64,000 nt of DNA from Chamaecyparis obtusa (taxonomy: Eukaryota > Streptophyta > Pinopsida > Cupressales > Cupressaceae). The position numbers and the translations under genes are program-made. This document shows, one piece after another, positions 24,442-36,595 of this stretch (positions are counted from its first letter, which is position 1; the number at the start of each line of letters is the position of its first letter). The DNA lies in NCBI GenBank assembly GCA_027943335.1, contig BSBK01007744.1:31001-95000 (forward strand), given 5' to 3'. The notes below the pieces were generated by a model. That model had not been told where the DNA came from. It made no database searches and saw only the letters and a list, made by a program, of their open reading frames with translations.

Positions 24442-25845
24442 ATGGAGAGATACAAACTTGACAAGACTATTGAGAATCAGAAGATACAAATACAAATGTT
24501 TGTGGAACAGTATAAACAAGCCAAGGAAGAACTGAAGAAATTATTGGTTGAAAGGAAGAACCTTGCAATTCAGCTGAATGAAATTAGTTATCATGAAGAA
24601 CCTATTGATGAAATATTTGATCATATTGGATAAAGCTCTAGAAGCATCTCTGACAGATCTGAAAGCATAATCCCTGAGTTATCTGAAAAGAATCAGCATC
24701 TATCTGAGCAAGTGAAAGCACTTCAAATTGGTCATGAATCTCAAATGGTGAGAATGGTGGAAATCATGAACAATGCTAGATAAGCTAAACAAGATTGAAA
24801 TTTGGCTATTGAAGACCGAAGACTGATGACTGAACAACTTCGAGAAAAAGAAAGTGAAATCCAGAGACTCACTGGTTGTCACTTCCAAGTATCAAATCAA
24901 ATGATGATAGTCAATCAAGAAATGAACTGAGTAAATGGAGAATTATCAAGAAGACTTGAAGATGTTGCAATACTTAGAGAAGATAATGAAAAACTAAGAA
25001 ATGAAATAAAGACACAAAAGAAACACAATGAAATGATGAAGATAGCTGAGGATAGTTCTAAAAAGATTGATGATTTCCTAACTAATCAGAGGAGATTCGA
25101 AAGTAGAACCGATATAGGCTACATCGGTGAAGGTGAATCATCACAACAAGATGAAAAAGTCAACAACAATCAAACTCAAAAACCTAAAGTGATGACATGT
25201 TACCACTGTGGAAAACCAAGACATACATCTAATGTGTGCAGAAGCAAAGCACAAGGTAAACCTCCTATCATTCCTAAGTTCAATGGATATTGTTATTATT
25301 ATGGTAAGTTTGGACATCCAGCTTATGAATGCAAAGCTAAGAAGAATGACATTGCTAATAATACTGCTAAGGAGAAAATATGTTATACTTGTAATAAACA
25401 TGGACACACTGTAAGGGACTGCAAGGCAAAAATGAAACAAGTCTAGACACCTAAAGAGAAACTACAACAAAAACCATATCAACCAAAGAGACAAGGTAAC
25501 TCATATGTTTGGGATTATAATACATGGACTAATTGTACTGCATGTGGTCGGTATGGACATATTGTAGCAAACTATTATAGTAAGAGTCGGATTGGACAAT
25601 CAAGAAACTGGACAAATGTAGGATTGGCATGTATGCACTGTCACAAGGTCGGTCATGTAAGCAAGAACTACAGAGACCGAGCACCAGATGAAAACCATAT
25701 ATTTGAAAGTGGATACAACATTGTAGAAATTATGAAGTTAAGGAACACAATGTGGAAGAAGGCATCTAATGAGAATGTTGAGTCAAGTAACATTGTCGAT
25801 GAAACCTCATCCACTGGATTGGGTGACATCGGTACCTCCACTTAA
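24442..25845 (+). pseudogene. ORF1 of element C: coiled coil plus five zinc knuckles
   Basis: One frame from ATG 24442 (MERYKLDKTIENQ) to TAA 25843-25845, about 467 codons, with stops at 24631, 24781, 24796, 24928 and 25444. If the last TAA is also a mutation the frame could run to 25914. The first ~200 residues are Glu/Lys/Gln-rich with heptad spacing (EDNEKLRNEIKTQKKHNEMM), a likely long coiled coil. Then come five CCHC units: CYHCGKPRHTSNVC (25198-25239), CYYYGKFGHPAYEC (25291-25332), CYTCNKHGHTVRDC (25381-25422), and two near 25534-25575 and 25630-25671. Units 2, 4 and 5 each have one Cys replaced by Tyr. It is Gag-like in its nucleic-acid-binding end, but I see no capsid core motif. Likely role: binding and packaging element RNA. 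Confidence 0.75.
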
Positions 25846-26398
25846 GATGACAATGCTATGTATGGAGCTGACATTTTAAATGATCACATTTTACATATAG
25901 TTCCTTATATATGATGTACAAATACCAAATCTACATGAATAAAGATGCACCATGGTTTATGTGTTATAAGTGTACAAATGTCATATAGTCGGTAAAAGAA
26001 GAAACGTGAGTTGGTTACCCATTGATAATCACTATACAAGGTTAACCAACAATAGTGCAAACCAATGAAGAAATTCTATGTTAATCGAGCAGAAGAAATT
26101 ATAGACATAACTGAGCTGACAACTATTTCGTATCAAAAGTTAGGTCACGCATTTAATGCATCAAATTTTGAGCGGGAACATCGAAAAGTCTATATATATG
26201 CGGAAACAGAGTTCAATGTTACATTGCAACTTCAAAGAATAGAGATTTTTCACAGAAGAGTTCGAGCTAAATATTTTTAGAACAGATTCAAAGCTACTGT
26301 AGATCAAACTGACAACAATTCTTCAACAATAACGAATAAGTTCATCTGCCTATTGAACACTCGTTATCTATCATTTGCTGAAACCCTAGAAACAATTT
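25846..26398 (+). other. Spacer between ORF1 and ORF2 of element C
   Basis: About 550 bp. It contains a 72-codon open frame (26065-26280) in the ORF1 frame, with no recognisable motif, separated from ORF1 by several stops. It may be leader sequence for ORF2. Confidence 0.4.
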
Positions 26399-29300
26399 AT
26401 GGCATCAACATTGACTGCAAGCAAATCACAAAACATTAAGGAGGAAGTAGAATTAATTGTTAGGGCACATTTTGTCAAGGAGAAATTCAAACCTCATCCC
26501 AAGGTCGCAACACACAGATGATATGGGTGCATTTTTGAGTATTCCAGATAGGGTTTTGTTAACAGAAGATGTTAGGGCCTATATTCACTGCAAAATCAGT
26601 GAAGTATGTGATTTTGAGACTATTGCTGCTTATCAGCAAATCTGTGGACCAGATGGTAAGATTAAATCCAAATATAAGAAGATTGAGGAGTCAAGGTTAC
26701 GGTGTTTCACATACTTCCTGCAATCCTTTCACAATGACTGGATAAGAATTATGTTAAGCAGATTTCATGATGGAAAATTTTGGTTAGATAAACCTGTTGA
26801 GGTCACCAAGAAGATTATCAATAGGGTTACTGGGTACCCTACAACTGACAAAGCCAAGGCCTTTCGAAGTTCATCTCATCCTGACGTAGAAAAGAACACT
26901 GGAGCTCAATGGGATGATAGGGCACTGAAGATATCAACTATCAAAGATCCAGCGGTAAAATTTGCAGCTCATGTCATCGGGTACAAGATATTCCAATCTA
27001 GCAGACCAAATAGTGTACCCTGCAGCGCCGTGGACATGGCTTACAAAATTATGAAGAAAGATCACCAGGTTGATCTTGCCGAGCTATTACTTCACTAACT
27101 GCATGACAATATGAAGACAATAAAAGCAAAGAAGTCTCATACATGTAAGTACAGATCACTACTTGTATGTACATTTCTCTATCTACAAAAATATGTACCA
27201 GGTATTAGTAAAGTAAACTAGCAATCGAACAAACTGATAACTGCTCAAATCAGTGAAATGATGAAAAGTCTAGGAGACAATCTGAATAAGGAATTCAATG
27301 CATATTTCAAGGAATTTCAAACAAAAATGCAAGAAAGATGTAGAATTCCAAAGGAATTAGTACGTAAATTTGAAGATGATATATGCTTTGTACTCAGCAC
27401 AGACCACTCAATGATAAAGGTAGTAGAACCAAGAACAAAATGGCTAGCACCAATGGGATATGAAATGAATCATGATTTCACTTTAAAATCTATCAATGCA
27501 TTGCTGGCATTACCGATAGACATCACTGCTAGTAGGTTTGGTGTATATGAGGAAGCTAAGTCTAGAATCACAACAGACATAGAGATCAGAAAAATGTCAA
27601 GAAGGGAAAAGAAAATGAGAAAAGATCTCACAGCAAAATATGGAAATGCATCTAACTACCTAAGGAGTCACTGGTTGATGAGGCAACCAAAGGTCAGTTA
27701 CAGTTGGTTGACAAGCCCTATGATAGCGAGGAAACTGAGTCAGACAAAGAAAAGGATCACACACCAGTTCCTCCCACCAATGATGAACAAGATATGCAGC
27801 TACCAGAACCTAAAGGAATGAAGACATGTTCATCAACTACTGCACAATCCACCGAGCAAGTAGAAGCAATAAAAGTAGCAAAAAGAAGAGAAGCTACATT
27901 GACCAGGAAATATGTTAAGAGAAAGAACAAGAAAGTAGCTGAGACACCGAAGAAAAAGAGGAAATATATAAGAAATAAGGAAGATCTAGAGGATACAAAA
28001 ATTGAAAATGATCTTGATCAATTCAAGTTAGTTCGTAACAAGGAAAGTACAATAGAAGAAATAATTGAAGATATAATTGAAAATGGAAATCTTACAGATC
28101 TAGGCATAGGCAAATTTGACAAAATGTCAATTGAGGACAAGACAAAGATAGAACATGCTATCGTCCAAATGATGATTAAATACAAGAGAGTATCGATGGA
28201 ATTCGTATGTCAATTTCCAAAATAACTTGATGACAAAATAAGTGAGAGATGGGCTATTGCACTAGATACAAAGAAAAGGAAAAGAGAACGGTCACTAAGT
28301 TGTGCAGCCTCACACTTTAGCTATGCTATGGTAAGTGAATACATGACAAAGTATCAGGCTAGATTTCTAGTCAAGAATAGAGCTATGTAGATCATGGATG
28401 AGAATGTGGATGATATGGATGTCATATGTGATTCTCTATGGACATCAATTCTGAAAGCAGAAGAGAAAGCTGAACAAGAAGGATTCCTGAAACTATCTAA
28501 GAAGAGACACAATTCAAAAGATAAAGGTATTTTCATTGATGATAACAAAGGTAAGAAAATAGAAGACACCGGTATATCAGTTATCAAGGTAATTGATATT
28601 ACCAAACAAAAGGAAGAAATCAAAATTTCACGGGATGCATCGGATCAAGTCAAGATCCACTTACAAAAGAAAACCAATGATGATGCACTCATTGAGGACA
28701 TCACTAACAGTGATCCTAATGATGAGGATGATGAAGATGTGACAATTGCACCATACAAAGATGAAGCATTAAACACTGATAGTGTGCTCACATCTCTACC
28801 AAGAGAACTACCTGTACTTGTAGAGGTAGTTGAAATAATTTCACAAGTACAACCTGATGTGTCTCATCCTGAGCCAAATAAAGATACAACTAAGATTCAA
28901 GCACCCAAGCAACCTGTAGATACAAATGAGCCTACCAAACCAGAGGCATAGTCCATAGAAACAAAGGAACCAAAAGAAACAAAGTCAACCAAGGTGAACC
29001 CACCTAACACTACAACCGAGACTCCCACACAATCTACCAAGGAGCAGAAGAAGGATGATACAGTGTCAATTGGGAAAGATACTCCAAGAAGTGAAGAAAA
29101 AGCTATTGTCATAAGTGAGAAGAAGTCACCTCTTGCCCAGAAGAAGAAGAAGAAGAAGAAAGTCAAAGGGCTGATCACCATTGATGAAGTTATCATTATA
29201 CCAGAATGTGACCCGAGAACCCTAAGCCCTAAGGAACTAAGTAGATATGGGGAATTATGTTCAAGGAAAGCGGCACAAGAAAAGTTAAGGCAAGAACACA

Positions 29301-30010
29301 AACGTAAAGAAGTGTTAAATGATGTGAGGGATATTTTGCAATAGATAGTACCGAAAACAAATATTGATGAGAATACTCCCATCTTAGATCAACTTGCCAC
29401 ACTCACCGACAAAATCAATGCCCCTGATACAAATGCAGACAAAAGAATAGAAGAAAGGGTAGATTCAAAGATTCAGAACAAATTGGCAGAAAGGATTAGC
29501 ACAAATGTGGCATTGAACAAGGTAAAATTATCTAAGGTCATTATTGAGGTAAAATCTATCACCTAGATAATCTATCAACTTCTAATCAAGCTGTGTACTT
29601 CAGACACCTTCACTATAGAAGTCACTGAAAAGATAAAAGGTTTAGAAGAAGAGATAAAGTTGAGTACACAAGTAGCTATCACCGAGCCAACTGCTTTCTT
29701 AAAGCATATTAACCAAGTTCAAGAACTCCGGCACCTGATAGCAAACTTAAGGAAACAAGAAGCACACATCACCGATTAGGTTACAGAGTTACAAAAGGAA
29801 CTCACTCCTTACCTAAAAATTTTTGAAGCACACATTGTCAAAGCTAAACAACTTGTGGCAACACCAGAGATTTCAGTGTTAGATAATATCTTTGACATGC
29901 ATGCACAAGTCGGTCTTGAGCATATTGCTCTTACCAACTTGAAAGAGGAATGGGACAACCTCTTAGAGTTTGTAGAGAAAACCCATCCACACATTTTTTA
30001 TAAGATGTAA
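26399..30010 (+). pseudogene. ORF2 of element C, ~1200 codons, no pol domains
   Basis: Starts ATG 26399 (MASTLTASKSQNIKEEV) and ends TAA 30008-30010. The frame shifts near 26480 and shifts back near 27660; eight in-frame stops (27096, 27219, 28223, 28388, 28949, 29342, 29564, 29777) are all TAA or TAG. Parts in order: an N-terminal globular segment of about 230 residues (SQHTDDMGAFL, LQSFHNDWIRIMLSRF, VTKKIINRVTGYPTTDKAK, AHVIGYKIFQSSR, DLAELLLH); a second segment (VEPRTKWLAPMGYEMNHDF); a basic stretch with KRKNKK and PKKKRKYIRNK that could be a nuclear signal; acidic/Pro-Thr low-complexity sequence; and a Lys/Glu/Gln-rich C-terminus likely to form a coiled coil. The N-terminal segment follows the loose pattern of the proteins catalogued in plants as putative plant transposon protein. 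Function unknown; not a pol gene. Confidence 0.7.
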
Positions 30011-30240
30011 GTATACATTATATTTTTTTTTTTGTATTTGGCATTATTATCAAAAAGGGGGAAACCATGTATATGCCAAATAAGTATACTTTGATATGTA
30101 TATTACATACTATCGGGAGCATGCACCGAGGGGGAGTACTCTGTACTTAGAAATTTTTGTTGTGGATATGTATATGGCGGAGACATAAGGAATATATAGA
30201 AAATTTTTGTCTATATACATTCAAAGTTTTGATACTAATG
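30011..30240 (+). other. 3' untranslated region of element C with repeated purine runs
   Basis: Between ORF2 and the 3' LTR. It holds AAAAAGGGGGAAAC (about 30052-30065) and ACCGAGGGGGAGTAC (about 30125-30140) before the final tract at 30241-30254. Similar repeated purine runs precede the 3' LTR of element E. Confidence 0.5.
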
Positions 30241-30254
30241 CCAAAGGGGGATAT
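30241..30254 (+). other. Polypurine tract of element C
   Basis: CCAAAGGGGGATAT lies immediately before the 3' LTR TG. It is the expected primer for plus-strand DNA synthesis. Confidence 0.8.
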
Positions 30255-31476
30255 TGTTAATCTCTATTGAGCATTTTAGGTTGTCATTAGTATCAAAGGA
30301 TAGTAAACAGGTTGGTACTTATATTAAGTCGATCAGTAACTAGAAGTAAGACAGAGCAGTCAGTAAGGTCTTTACACCAAGCATCACACAATTAATCGAG
30401 CACCAGTGACACCAACACCGATAGTCAGTAAACACTGAGCATCGCAATATACGTCAAGCAGATTATACAGTGTTTACCGATGATCACAAAAAATGATATA
30501 GTAATCTGAAATGGCACATTCTTCTATGCAAATGGTTACAACAGATCATAAAATGGTTTACCAAGATCGAGGAGCATTTATTGTAAATAGATACTCATTA
30601 AATGTAATGTTTATCTTATTGTAATAGTTGATCTAGGTTATTTTGCAATTTAGATCTTAGGGTTATGATTATTTTTGTAACCTAATTTTTGCTAAGGCAG
30701 AAAAATAGAATGCTATATATTTTGTTTGTTCATACCATTTTACAAGGTTGGGTGAACTAATATATATGAATCATGGAGCACTTGAAGAAATTGCCTATCT
30801 TCAAGACAATTAGTTTACCGAGTAGAACAAAGCATAGAGGATATCAGATTGAGCAGAACCAGAGAAGGCAACTGAGCAGAACAGAGTAGAAAAACATCAT
30901 AGATAAGGTGATATTTTGATGAGCACTTATAGATTTGTTTCAGACAATTGAGCTTTCAACTAGCAGATATTTACCTATTACTTTTTGACAATTGTGATAG
31001 AGTTTTGATAAATCTCTTAACAGAGTAGACTTAACAGTCTTATGTAAATCTCTTAATTGAGTACACACTTCATTAGTGTTGTTTAAATCCTATAACTAGG
31101 TAGATCTAGCTGATCTGACATGTTACTCCTAACAGGGTAAGATCACCAAAAGTGATCAAAACTTGTAGCCTTAACAGGAAAACCTTTTCTATCTGCAATA
31201 GTGAAGAATTTGTGGGTGTCATCCCCACCGCAGTTTTTACCTTCTTACAAGGGTTTCTGCATTATCGAAATACTTGTGTTATGTGATTGTCATATTGATT
31301 TCATGTTTTTTACTTTCTTAAGTTAACTAGATGATTGATTTATACAATTGTATTCAACTTATTTTGATCGGTTATCACACTATTCAGTTATAGATCAAAA
31401 AGGTTTTTACAAGAAAAGTTTTGTAGGCACTGATTCACCCCTTCCCTCTCAATACCTATCTCTCCTAATTCCAACA
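30255..31476 (+). repeat. 3' LTR of element C
   Basis: 1222 bp, same termini as the 5' LTR. It differs by many substitutions and a few small indels, notably in the first 240 bp, so the insertion is clearly older than A. Confidence 0.9.
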
Positions 31477-31481
31477 CATTT

Positions 31482-31749
31482 GACTACACTTATCATCCTT
31501 GATTGATGTGTCATCAATGATGCAAAAGAATACTAGATAAATTCATTGATGTTGATTTAGAAAAATTAGACAAATTAATGCCATTGGAAATGAAAACATG
31601 TTTTAACATATGAAGTTCATAAATGATCTTGAAATCATCAAGTTCTTTCAACAAGAATTCATCCACTTTATGTTTTTTCTTCTCATAGAAATCACATTTA
31701 GATTTCCACACATTACAAAACATGATTATAGTAAAAAACATACAATATT
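31482..31749 (-). other. Unidentified target sequence of element C (right part)
   Basis: A minus-strand frame of 75 codons (31514-31741; YEKKKHKVDEFLLKELDDFK) with no recognised family. It lies between C and the LTR relic H. No primer site is present at the boundary with H. Confidence 0.25.
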
Positions 31750-32958
31750 TGTTAGATAACTGAGAGGGGGTGAATCAGTTAATTCTAGTTATCCTACAGT
31801 CCCAATTTTCCCAGATGTATATATTCAAACATTTCAATCAAATTATCAACTCGGTAAGCTATCAACAATAACTTTCTCTTCTTCTACCGATTGATAGTAA
31901 ACTCAATATTTTATTTACCGATCTAACTAGTTATGAAATGTGTAAAGTTAAGTAACAATCCAATCTCATCAAATACACATAACATAGATTTTAAATATGG
32001 AAATCCTATTAGGGAAAAAACCACCTAGGACCGGTAACCCAAAAATAATTCACTCTTCTAAAATGAGCTCGATTAGGAGCCAACCCTGTCAAAGGTTACA
32101 AAGTACACTATAAGGTGTGACCTAGTTAGCGGATTTATCACTAACAATTATCCCTTGACTAGCATTCACTATGGGGTCAACAAGAAAACAATCAACATTC
32201 CTTGAATGTCATATTGAAATACAAAAAGATTGTTAAGTCCACTCAGTTGAGAGATTTTGTTGTAATAATGGTTAAACTAATACAATAATGATCTGATTCA
32301 AATACAACTAAGATTTATAGATTTTCAGATCTATGTTAGGCTCAAAATACCTCCGCTGATCAATAATCAATTTAATCCTTCATATCCTCCAACTTATTCC
32401 ACTTGGTGAATAATTCTCTGACACTCAGTAATGTCTGTAGTTCAACTCAGTTCTGTCTTCAACACGTTTGATCAATGGTGCATGAAAATAGTCCTTTCAC
32501 GTGAATTCCCCTACAGTATCAATAATCCCAGACTCAATAATGATTCTCATGTCTCTTTAAATAGACAACATAAACCATTTTATTTTCATCTGTTAGATTT
32601 TGCCTCTTAATATTCATCGTTCATTTTTTCATTTTAACCTTCCTCAACAGTTGTATCTATAACACATTTCATTCTTCTTCTTCCAATCAATATTGAATTT
32701 TTCCAGCCGTTAGATCATCATAAAAAACTTTATCTTCTACCTCAGAATCATGAGCAATTGTCTAGCTCACCAATTCAGTCAGTTTTTATAAACTTTATTT
32801 CTTTCTTTCACTCAGTCAATACTAGAATGTGTTGGTGAATACCTGCTCAGTTAATACTATACTTGGTATACACTACACTAGCTCAATGTATACAAAATTC
32901 TTCAATTACCGACCACATAATTCCAATGATATAAATCTATGTAAATATTTTTATAACA
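31750..32958 (-). repeat. Lone LTR relic H (copia type)
   Basis: The plus-strand start TGTTAGATAACTGAGAGGGG followed by GTGAATCAGTTAA is the reverse complement of the E/F-type LTR end. Homology with F's LTRs continues at moderate identity to about 32920 (for example TATACACTACACTAGCTCAATG). The right end is set at AACA 32958 because the minus strand would then start TG. Flanking 5-mers (ATATT and GTATG) do not match, and there is no primer site, so it is a solo or truncated LTR with a tentative right edge. Confidence 0.6.
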
Positions 32959-35286
32959 GTATGTTAGGAGTTTTCTTTTCAAAGAAGTGTTGTTGCATCT
33001 AATGCATTCTCCTTAAGGGAATGCATGTTGTAGTTTCTTGTTTTCCTCCAAGTGTGTGCTTGTTGAGGATTTTGTGTCCTCTCTTTTTTTGAATCTCTTG
33101 TTGATGTAAGCCCAATGGAGGCCCTGGTCTGTGAAATCAAAAAATTTGGGTCCACATCCCATAGGTAAATTGCCCCTGAGAATCCCTAGAAATGTGAATA
33201 AAAAATCAACAAATATCATGGGTTAGAAATTTATTTTGGTGCTCTTGTTTTCCTTTCCACATCATTTTGTTTCGTAGTAGCGCACTTTTCTACCTATCAG
33301 CACGATGTGCATTTTTTTCCATGACTTTTTCTTTTTTTCTCTAGAGTTTTTGTTGAGGTTCCATGTGACCCTCATGCACTAATTTTTTTTTCTTCCACTG
33401 CTAGTCCCGTGTTTTGAACATGACACATGGTCATATCACGAGTGATCGAAGAAGATGTGGTTTTATTTGGAGGCAATTTTCCTTCCTTGAGCGTTGCATG
33501 TCCTTTTTCTAGCCAAATCTCTTTTTGTTGGTGGGTCTTGATACCTTCTAGGCATGACATTTGGGCATCTCCTGGGGGTTGGAGAGGCTTCAGGTTTTGT
33601 TCAAAGGGAACCTCAAATATTTTACACCATCTGACCTTTCTATTGTATCCATACTTTTCCATGTGTCTAGCTTTGTGTGCTCACCATTCTTTCAAATTTG
33701 ATGTGGTTATTGGTAAAACTATTGTCATAATTACTATGTAAGTTAAGCGTAATCATAAAGAATCTGATTCTATTTATAGAACATAGGCCTGCTATTAGTT
33801 TTTTAGGATTAGTGATGTGACCCAACATAAAAATCTTGGCACTCTTTCTAATTCACTTTCTATTAGGGTTTTCAGGACGTGCCTTATCTATTTATACATA
33901 ACATTGTAATGTTAAGAGGGGGGACTTTTGACAGAAATAGAATATGACTCTTGGAGAACTATTTTGAAAAAGTTTCACTTTATTTTGTAAGCCTTGAACT
34001 ATAATGGGTAGCTTGAATTATTAATACAAGTTTATCATGGTTTCAACCCTTTGATTTTGGAGTTTCAGTGCTCATGAATGTTTATATGTTGGTTAAATGT
34101 AATCTCATACTTTATTGTATTTGTGTTTAAACTTTTCTAAATAGATTATGCCTCGGGCTTCTCTATTATGTGAGTGTATTGCATGATTCACTCTATGTCT
34201 TTTATTTATTGTGCTAACATATTTCTGCAACTGTTCATGGGCCTATATACTACAAAGTTGCCTTGGTATTTCATTTCTTGAAATAGCCTATGCATTTTGA
34301 GTTTAAAGTGTTCCAAGAGATTTATGTTTCACCTTAGTAGGATTAGCTTTCTTCCCCTTTTCTTATCCAAATTAAATAGTTGGCTTCTAAAATCCTAGAG
34401 GTTCCTTAGTGAAATCGTATAAGGTCCCCAATTCCTTAAAGCTTACCATAGGTCGTTCAACTAGAAGTAATTCTAGGTGTCAATAGGCCCCCTTGTTTAT
34501 TAATTATTATTTTCTTTTTTAAAATTATGTATGTAAAATTTCATTTATGTTTTGTTTTTGTCTTTTGTAGACAACCATATGGCTATGGCTAGGAGAAAAA
34601 AGTTGCACTTTTTCAATGACCAAAGTAACTCTAATTTTAAGTGAATATTTGTCTCTTAAACCTCTTAGATCCAAATGTGAAGTATATTTTTTCCAAGGGG
34701 TTCATTTATAAAATATATTCTACAAAAACCTCATGGTGAATGAACCCTCGCAAACTTGACAACAAAGCTCTAATGCCAAACGAAAAGAAATGTGTAGCCA
34801 TAAATGACAATTTTCACATAATCCAAAGAAAGAAATTTGTGCAAACAAGTATTCAAAATCTAAATGTAAAATAATGGACAACATATCATAAAAGATGACA
34901 TAAGATATACCATGTAAAAATCTAAACTCCAAAAGAATCTATCCTCAATGTATTATTTAGCAATAAAGGTTACATTACATCTACAAATTCTCCATGAATA
35001 CCTTTGTAGAGAAAAAATTGCATACCCCTTCTACAATTTTACCTACACTTTTGTAGCCACTTTAGTTTCCATTCCCCTATCATTTAAGTGGGTCTATTTC
35101 ATCATTTCCCCTCTTAAGATGCACATTCCTTTTCAACAACTATCTTTTAGTGTCATATTCATTTTAACCACATGTTTCTCTTGCCACGATCATTTTTTCA
35201 ACATGATTTGTCTAGACACCAATGCATCATAGAAACATCTTCACATCATGCATGCATCGCATGACATCTTAATGTTTAAATGTCAA
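32959..35286. other. Sequence with no recognised gene or element
   Basis: About 2.3 kb. The longest frames (33427-33741 plus, 33372-33662 minus) overlap one another and show no known motif. A G-run (AAGAGGGGGGACTTTT) is at about 33916-33931. No LTR pair involves this stretch. The last five bases (GTCAA, 35282-35286) are the left flank of element G. Confidence 0.3.
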
Positions 35287-35510
35287 TGTAATGATCACTT
35301 TTTATTCTTGTCTTATAATCCATGAATAGTGTTAGTTAGGAATATTTAATTAAGGAATGACTACTACTAACCAAGTACATTAATATATTATTATATATTA
35401 ACCATCATTATCTATGAATGTTAAGAAATACAAACCATCAATAGAATGAGAAATGAAACATATTTTATAAATGCAAAAATATCTCTCATATGGATCATAG
35501 AGGAATCTAT

Positions 35511-35530
35511 CTCTCTCTCTCTCTCTCTCT
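35511..35530. repeat. (CT)10 microsatellite
   Basis: Perfect CT dinucleotide run inside the 3' LTR of G. Confidence 0.9.
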
Positions 35531-35933
35531 AAGGCCATCAAGGGTGGAAGAATTACAAGGCCTAGGTCATGTGAAATAGGCTACAAGTGATTTCCCTCAA
35601 GGCCTAACCCCAATGTTGGGATAACCATGATCATTTGCTCGAAATTACTCCACCTCTACCTTCCACAACCTTCTCACTCAAAGATGTTTTCGTGGGATGA
35701 AAGAGATGAGTTTGTATTATCTATATTAGATATATCAGTTTAATATTTATATTCAAAAATTATATTTGAATATAAAGAACATATTTATTAATATCTCTCT
35801 TTGTACACACACACACATATATATAATCATGATTTTATTATTATTAACAGATATGCATTATTTATATAAAATCTCATTCTTATATTCCAAATAAATTAAT
35901 CCATTCAATTATATACTCTATATATATATAATT

Positions 35934-35935
<2 letters not shown>

Positions 35936-36000
<65 letters not shown>
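35936..36000. repeat. (TA)n microsatellite, 65 bp
   Basis: Uninterrupted alternating T and A inside the 3' LTR of G, with shorter AT runs on either side. Confidence 0.95.
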
Positions 36001-36002
<2 letters not shown>

Positions 36003-36579
36003 CTTATAGATTTCATAATTATCTTTTATATTTTAAATGTTTTATTATCTATATAGTTCAGATATATTATAACTATATGTAAATATATATAAAATAGCTG
36101 ATACATATAACTATGAGTTTATTCCAACTTAATAATTATATATAATCCTCTAATCCTTTTGATGAGTATTATTTTAATCCTCTAATCAAGTCAATGTATG
36201 ATCCCATTTTATTCTTGATGTGTCACTCTCTCTTAATGTATGTGATTTTCTTCTCTTTTTCTCTCCCCTTTTCAAATGAAAGTCTATTCTTCTTTTTATA
36301 TCTCATGCTTGAAGGAGTCACATCTTTTCATTTCATGCCTTTTGACCACTCATTAAACTTAATTATATTTTAGTTGAATTCTTTTATATTCTAATTTAGA
36401 TTTCATTTAGATTTCAATTTAACTCTTTTATATTCTAATTTAGATTTTATTTATATTTTATTATTATTAAATATAATTTTAGAAAGGGAACATACTTTTT
36501 ACAATTTGGTTTCTTATTTATTTTTATTTTATTTATTACTATTATCTATTATTAAATCTTATTCATAAAGGGGACATCA

Positions 36580-36595
36580 CAGTCCACCCTTCCCC
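36580..36595 (-). other. Polypurine tract of element G
   Basis: The minus strand reads GGGGAAGGGTGGACTG immediately before the LTR start TGATGTCCCC. Just upstream the minus strand has TTGAGGACAAGCAATTTT, a sequence style common near the end of plant Ty3/gypsy interiors; on that basis G is probably Ty3-derived. Confidence 0.65.

Larger units (their letters stand above)
23151..31476 (+). mobile_element. Non-autonomous LTR retrotransposon C with unusual ORFs
   Basis: A complete 8326-bp element. LTRs are 1227 bp (23151-24377) and 1222 bp (30255-31476), both TGTTAATCTC...TTCCAACA. CATTT at 23146-23150 and 31477-31481 is a perfect target duplication. A primer site follows the 5' LTR and a purine tract precedes the 3' LTR. 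The 5877-bp interior holds two long decayed coding regions and no protease, reverse transcriptase, RNase H or integrase motif in any frame. LTR ends, primer site and the repeated purine runs before the 3' LTR resemble the copia elements E and F, so trans-mobilisation by a copia element is likely (inference). Confidence 0.9.
35287..36579 (-). repeat. 3' LTR of element G
   Basis: 1293 bp, reading TGATGTCCCC... to ...GATCATTACA on the minus strand. It contains a (CT)10 run at 35511-35530 and a (TA)n run at 35936-36000. Left flanking 5-mer is GTCAA; its partner lies outside the window. Confidence 0.8.

Noticed and set aside
25198..25671. Zinc-knuckle ORF of C as a host CCHC protein gene
   Set aside because: It lies between matched LTRs with target duplication, primer site and purine tract, and carries element-type decay.
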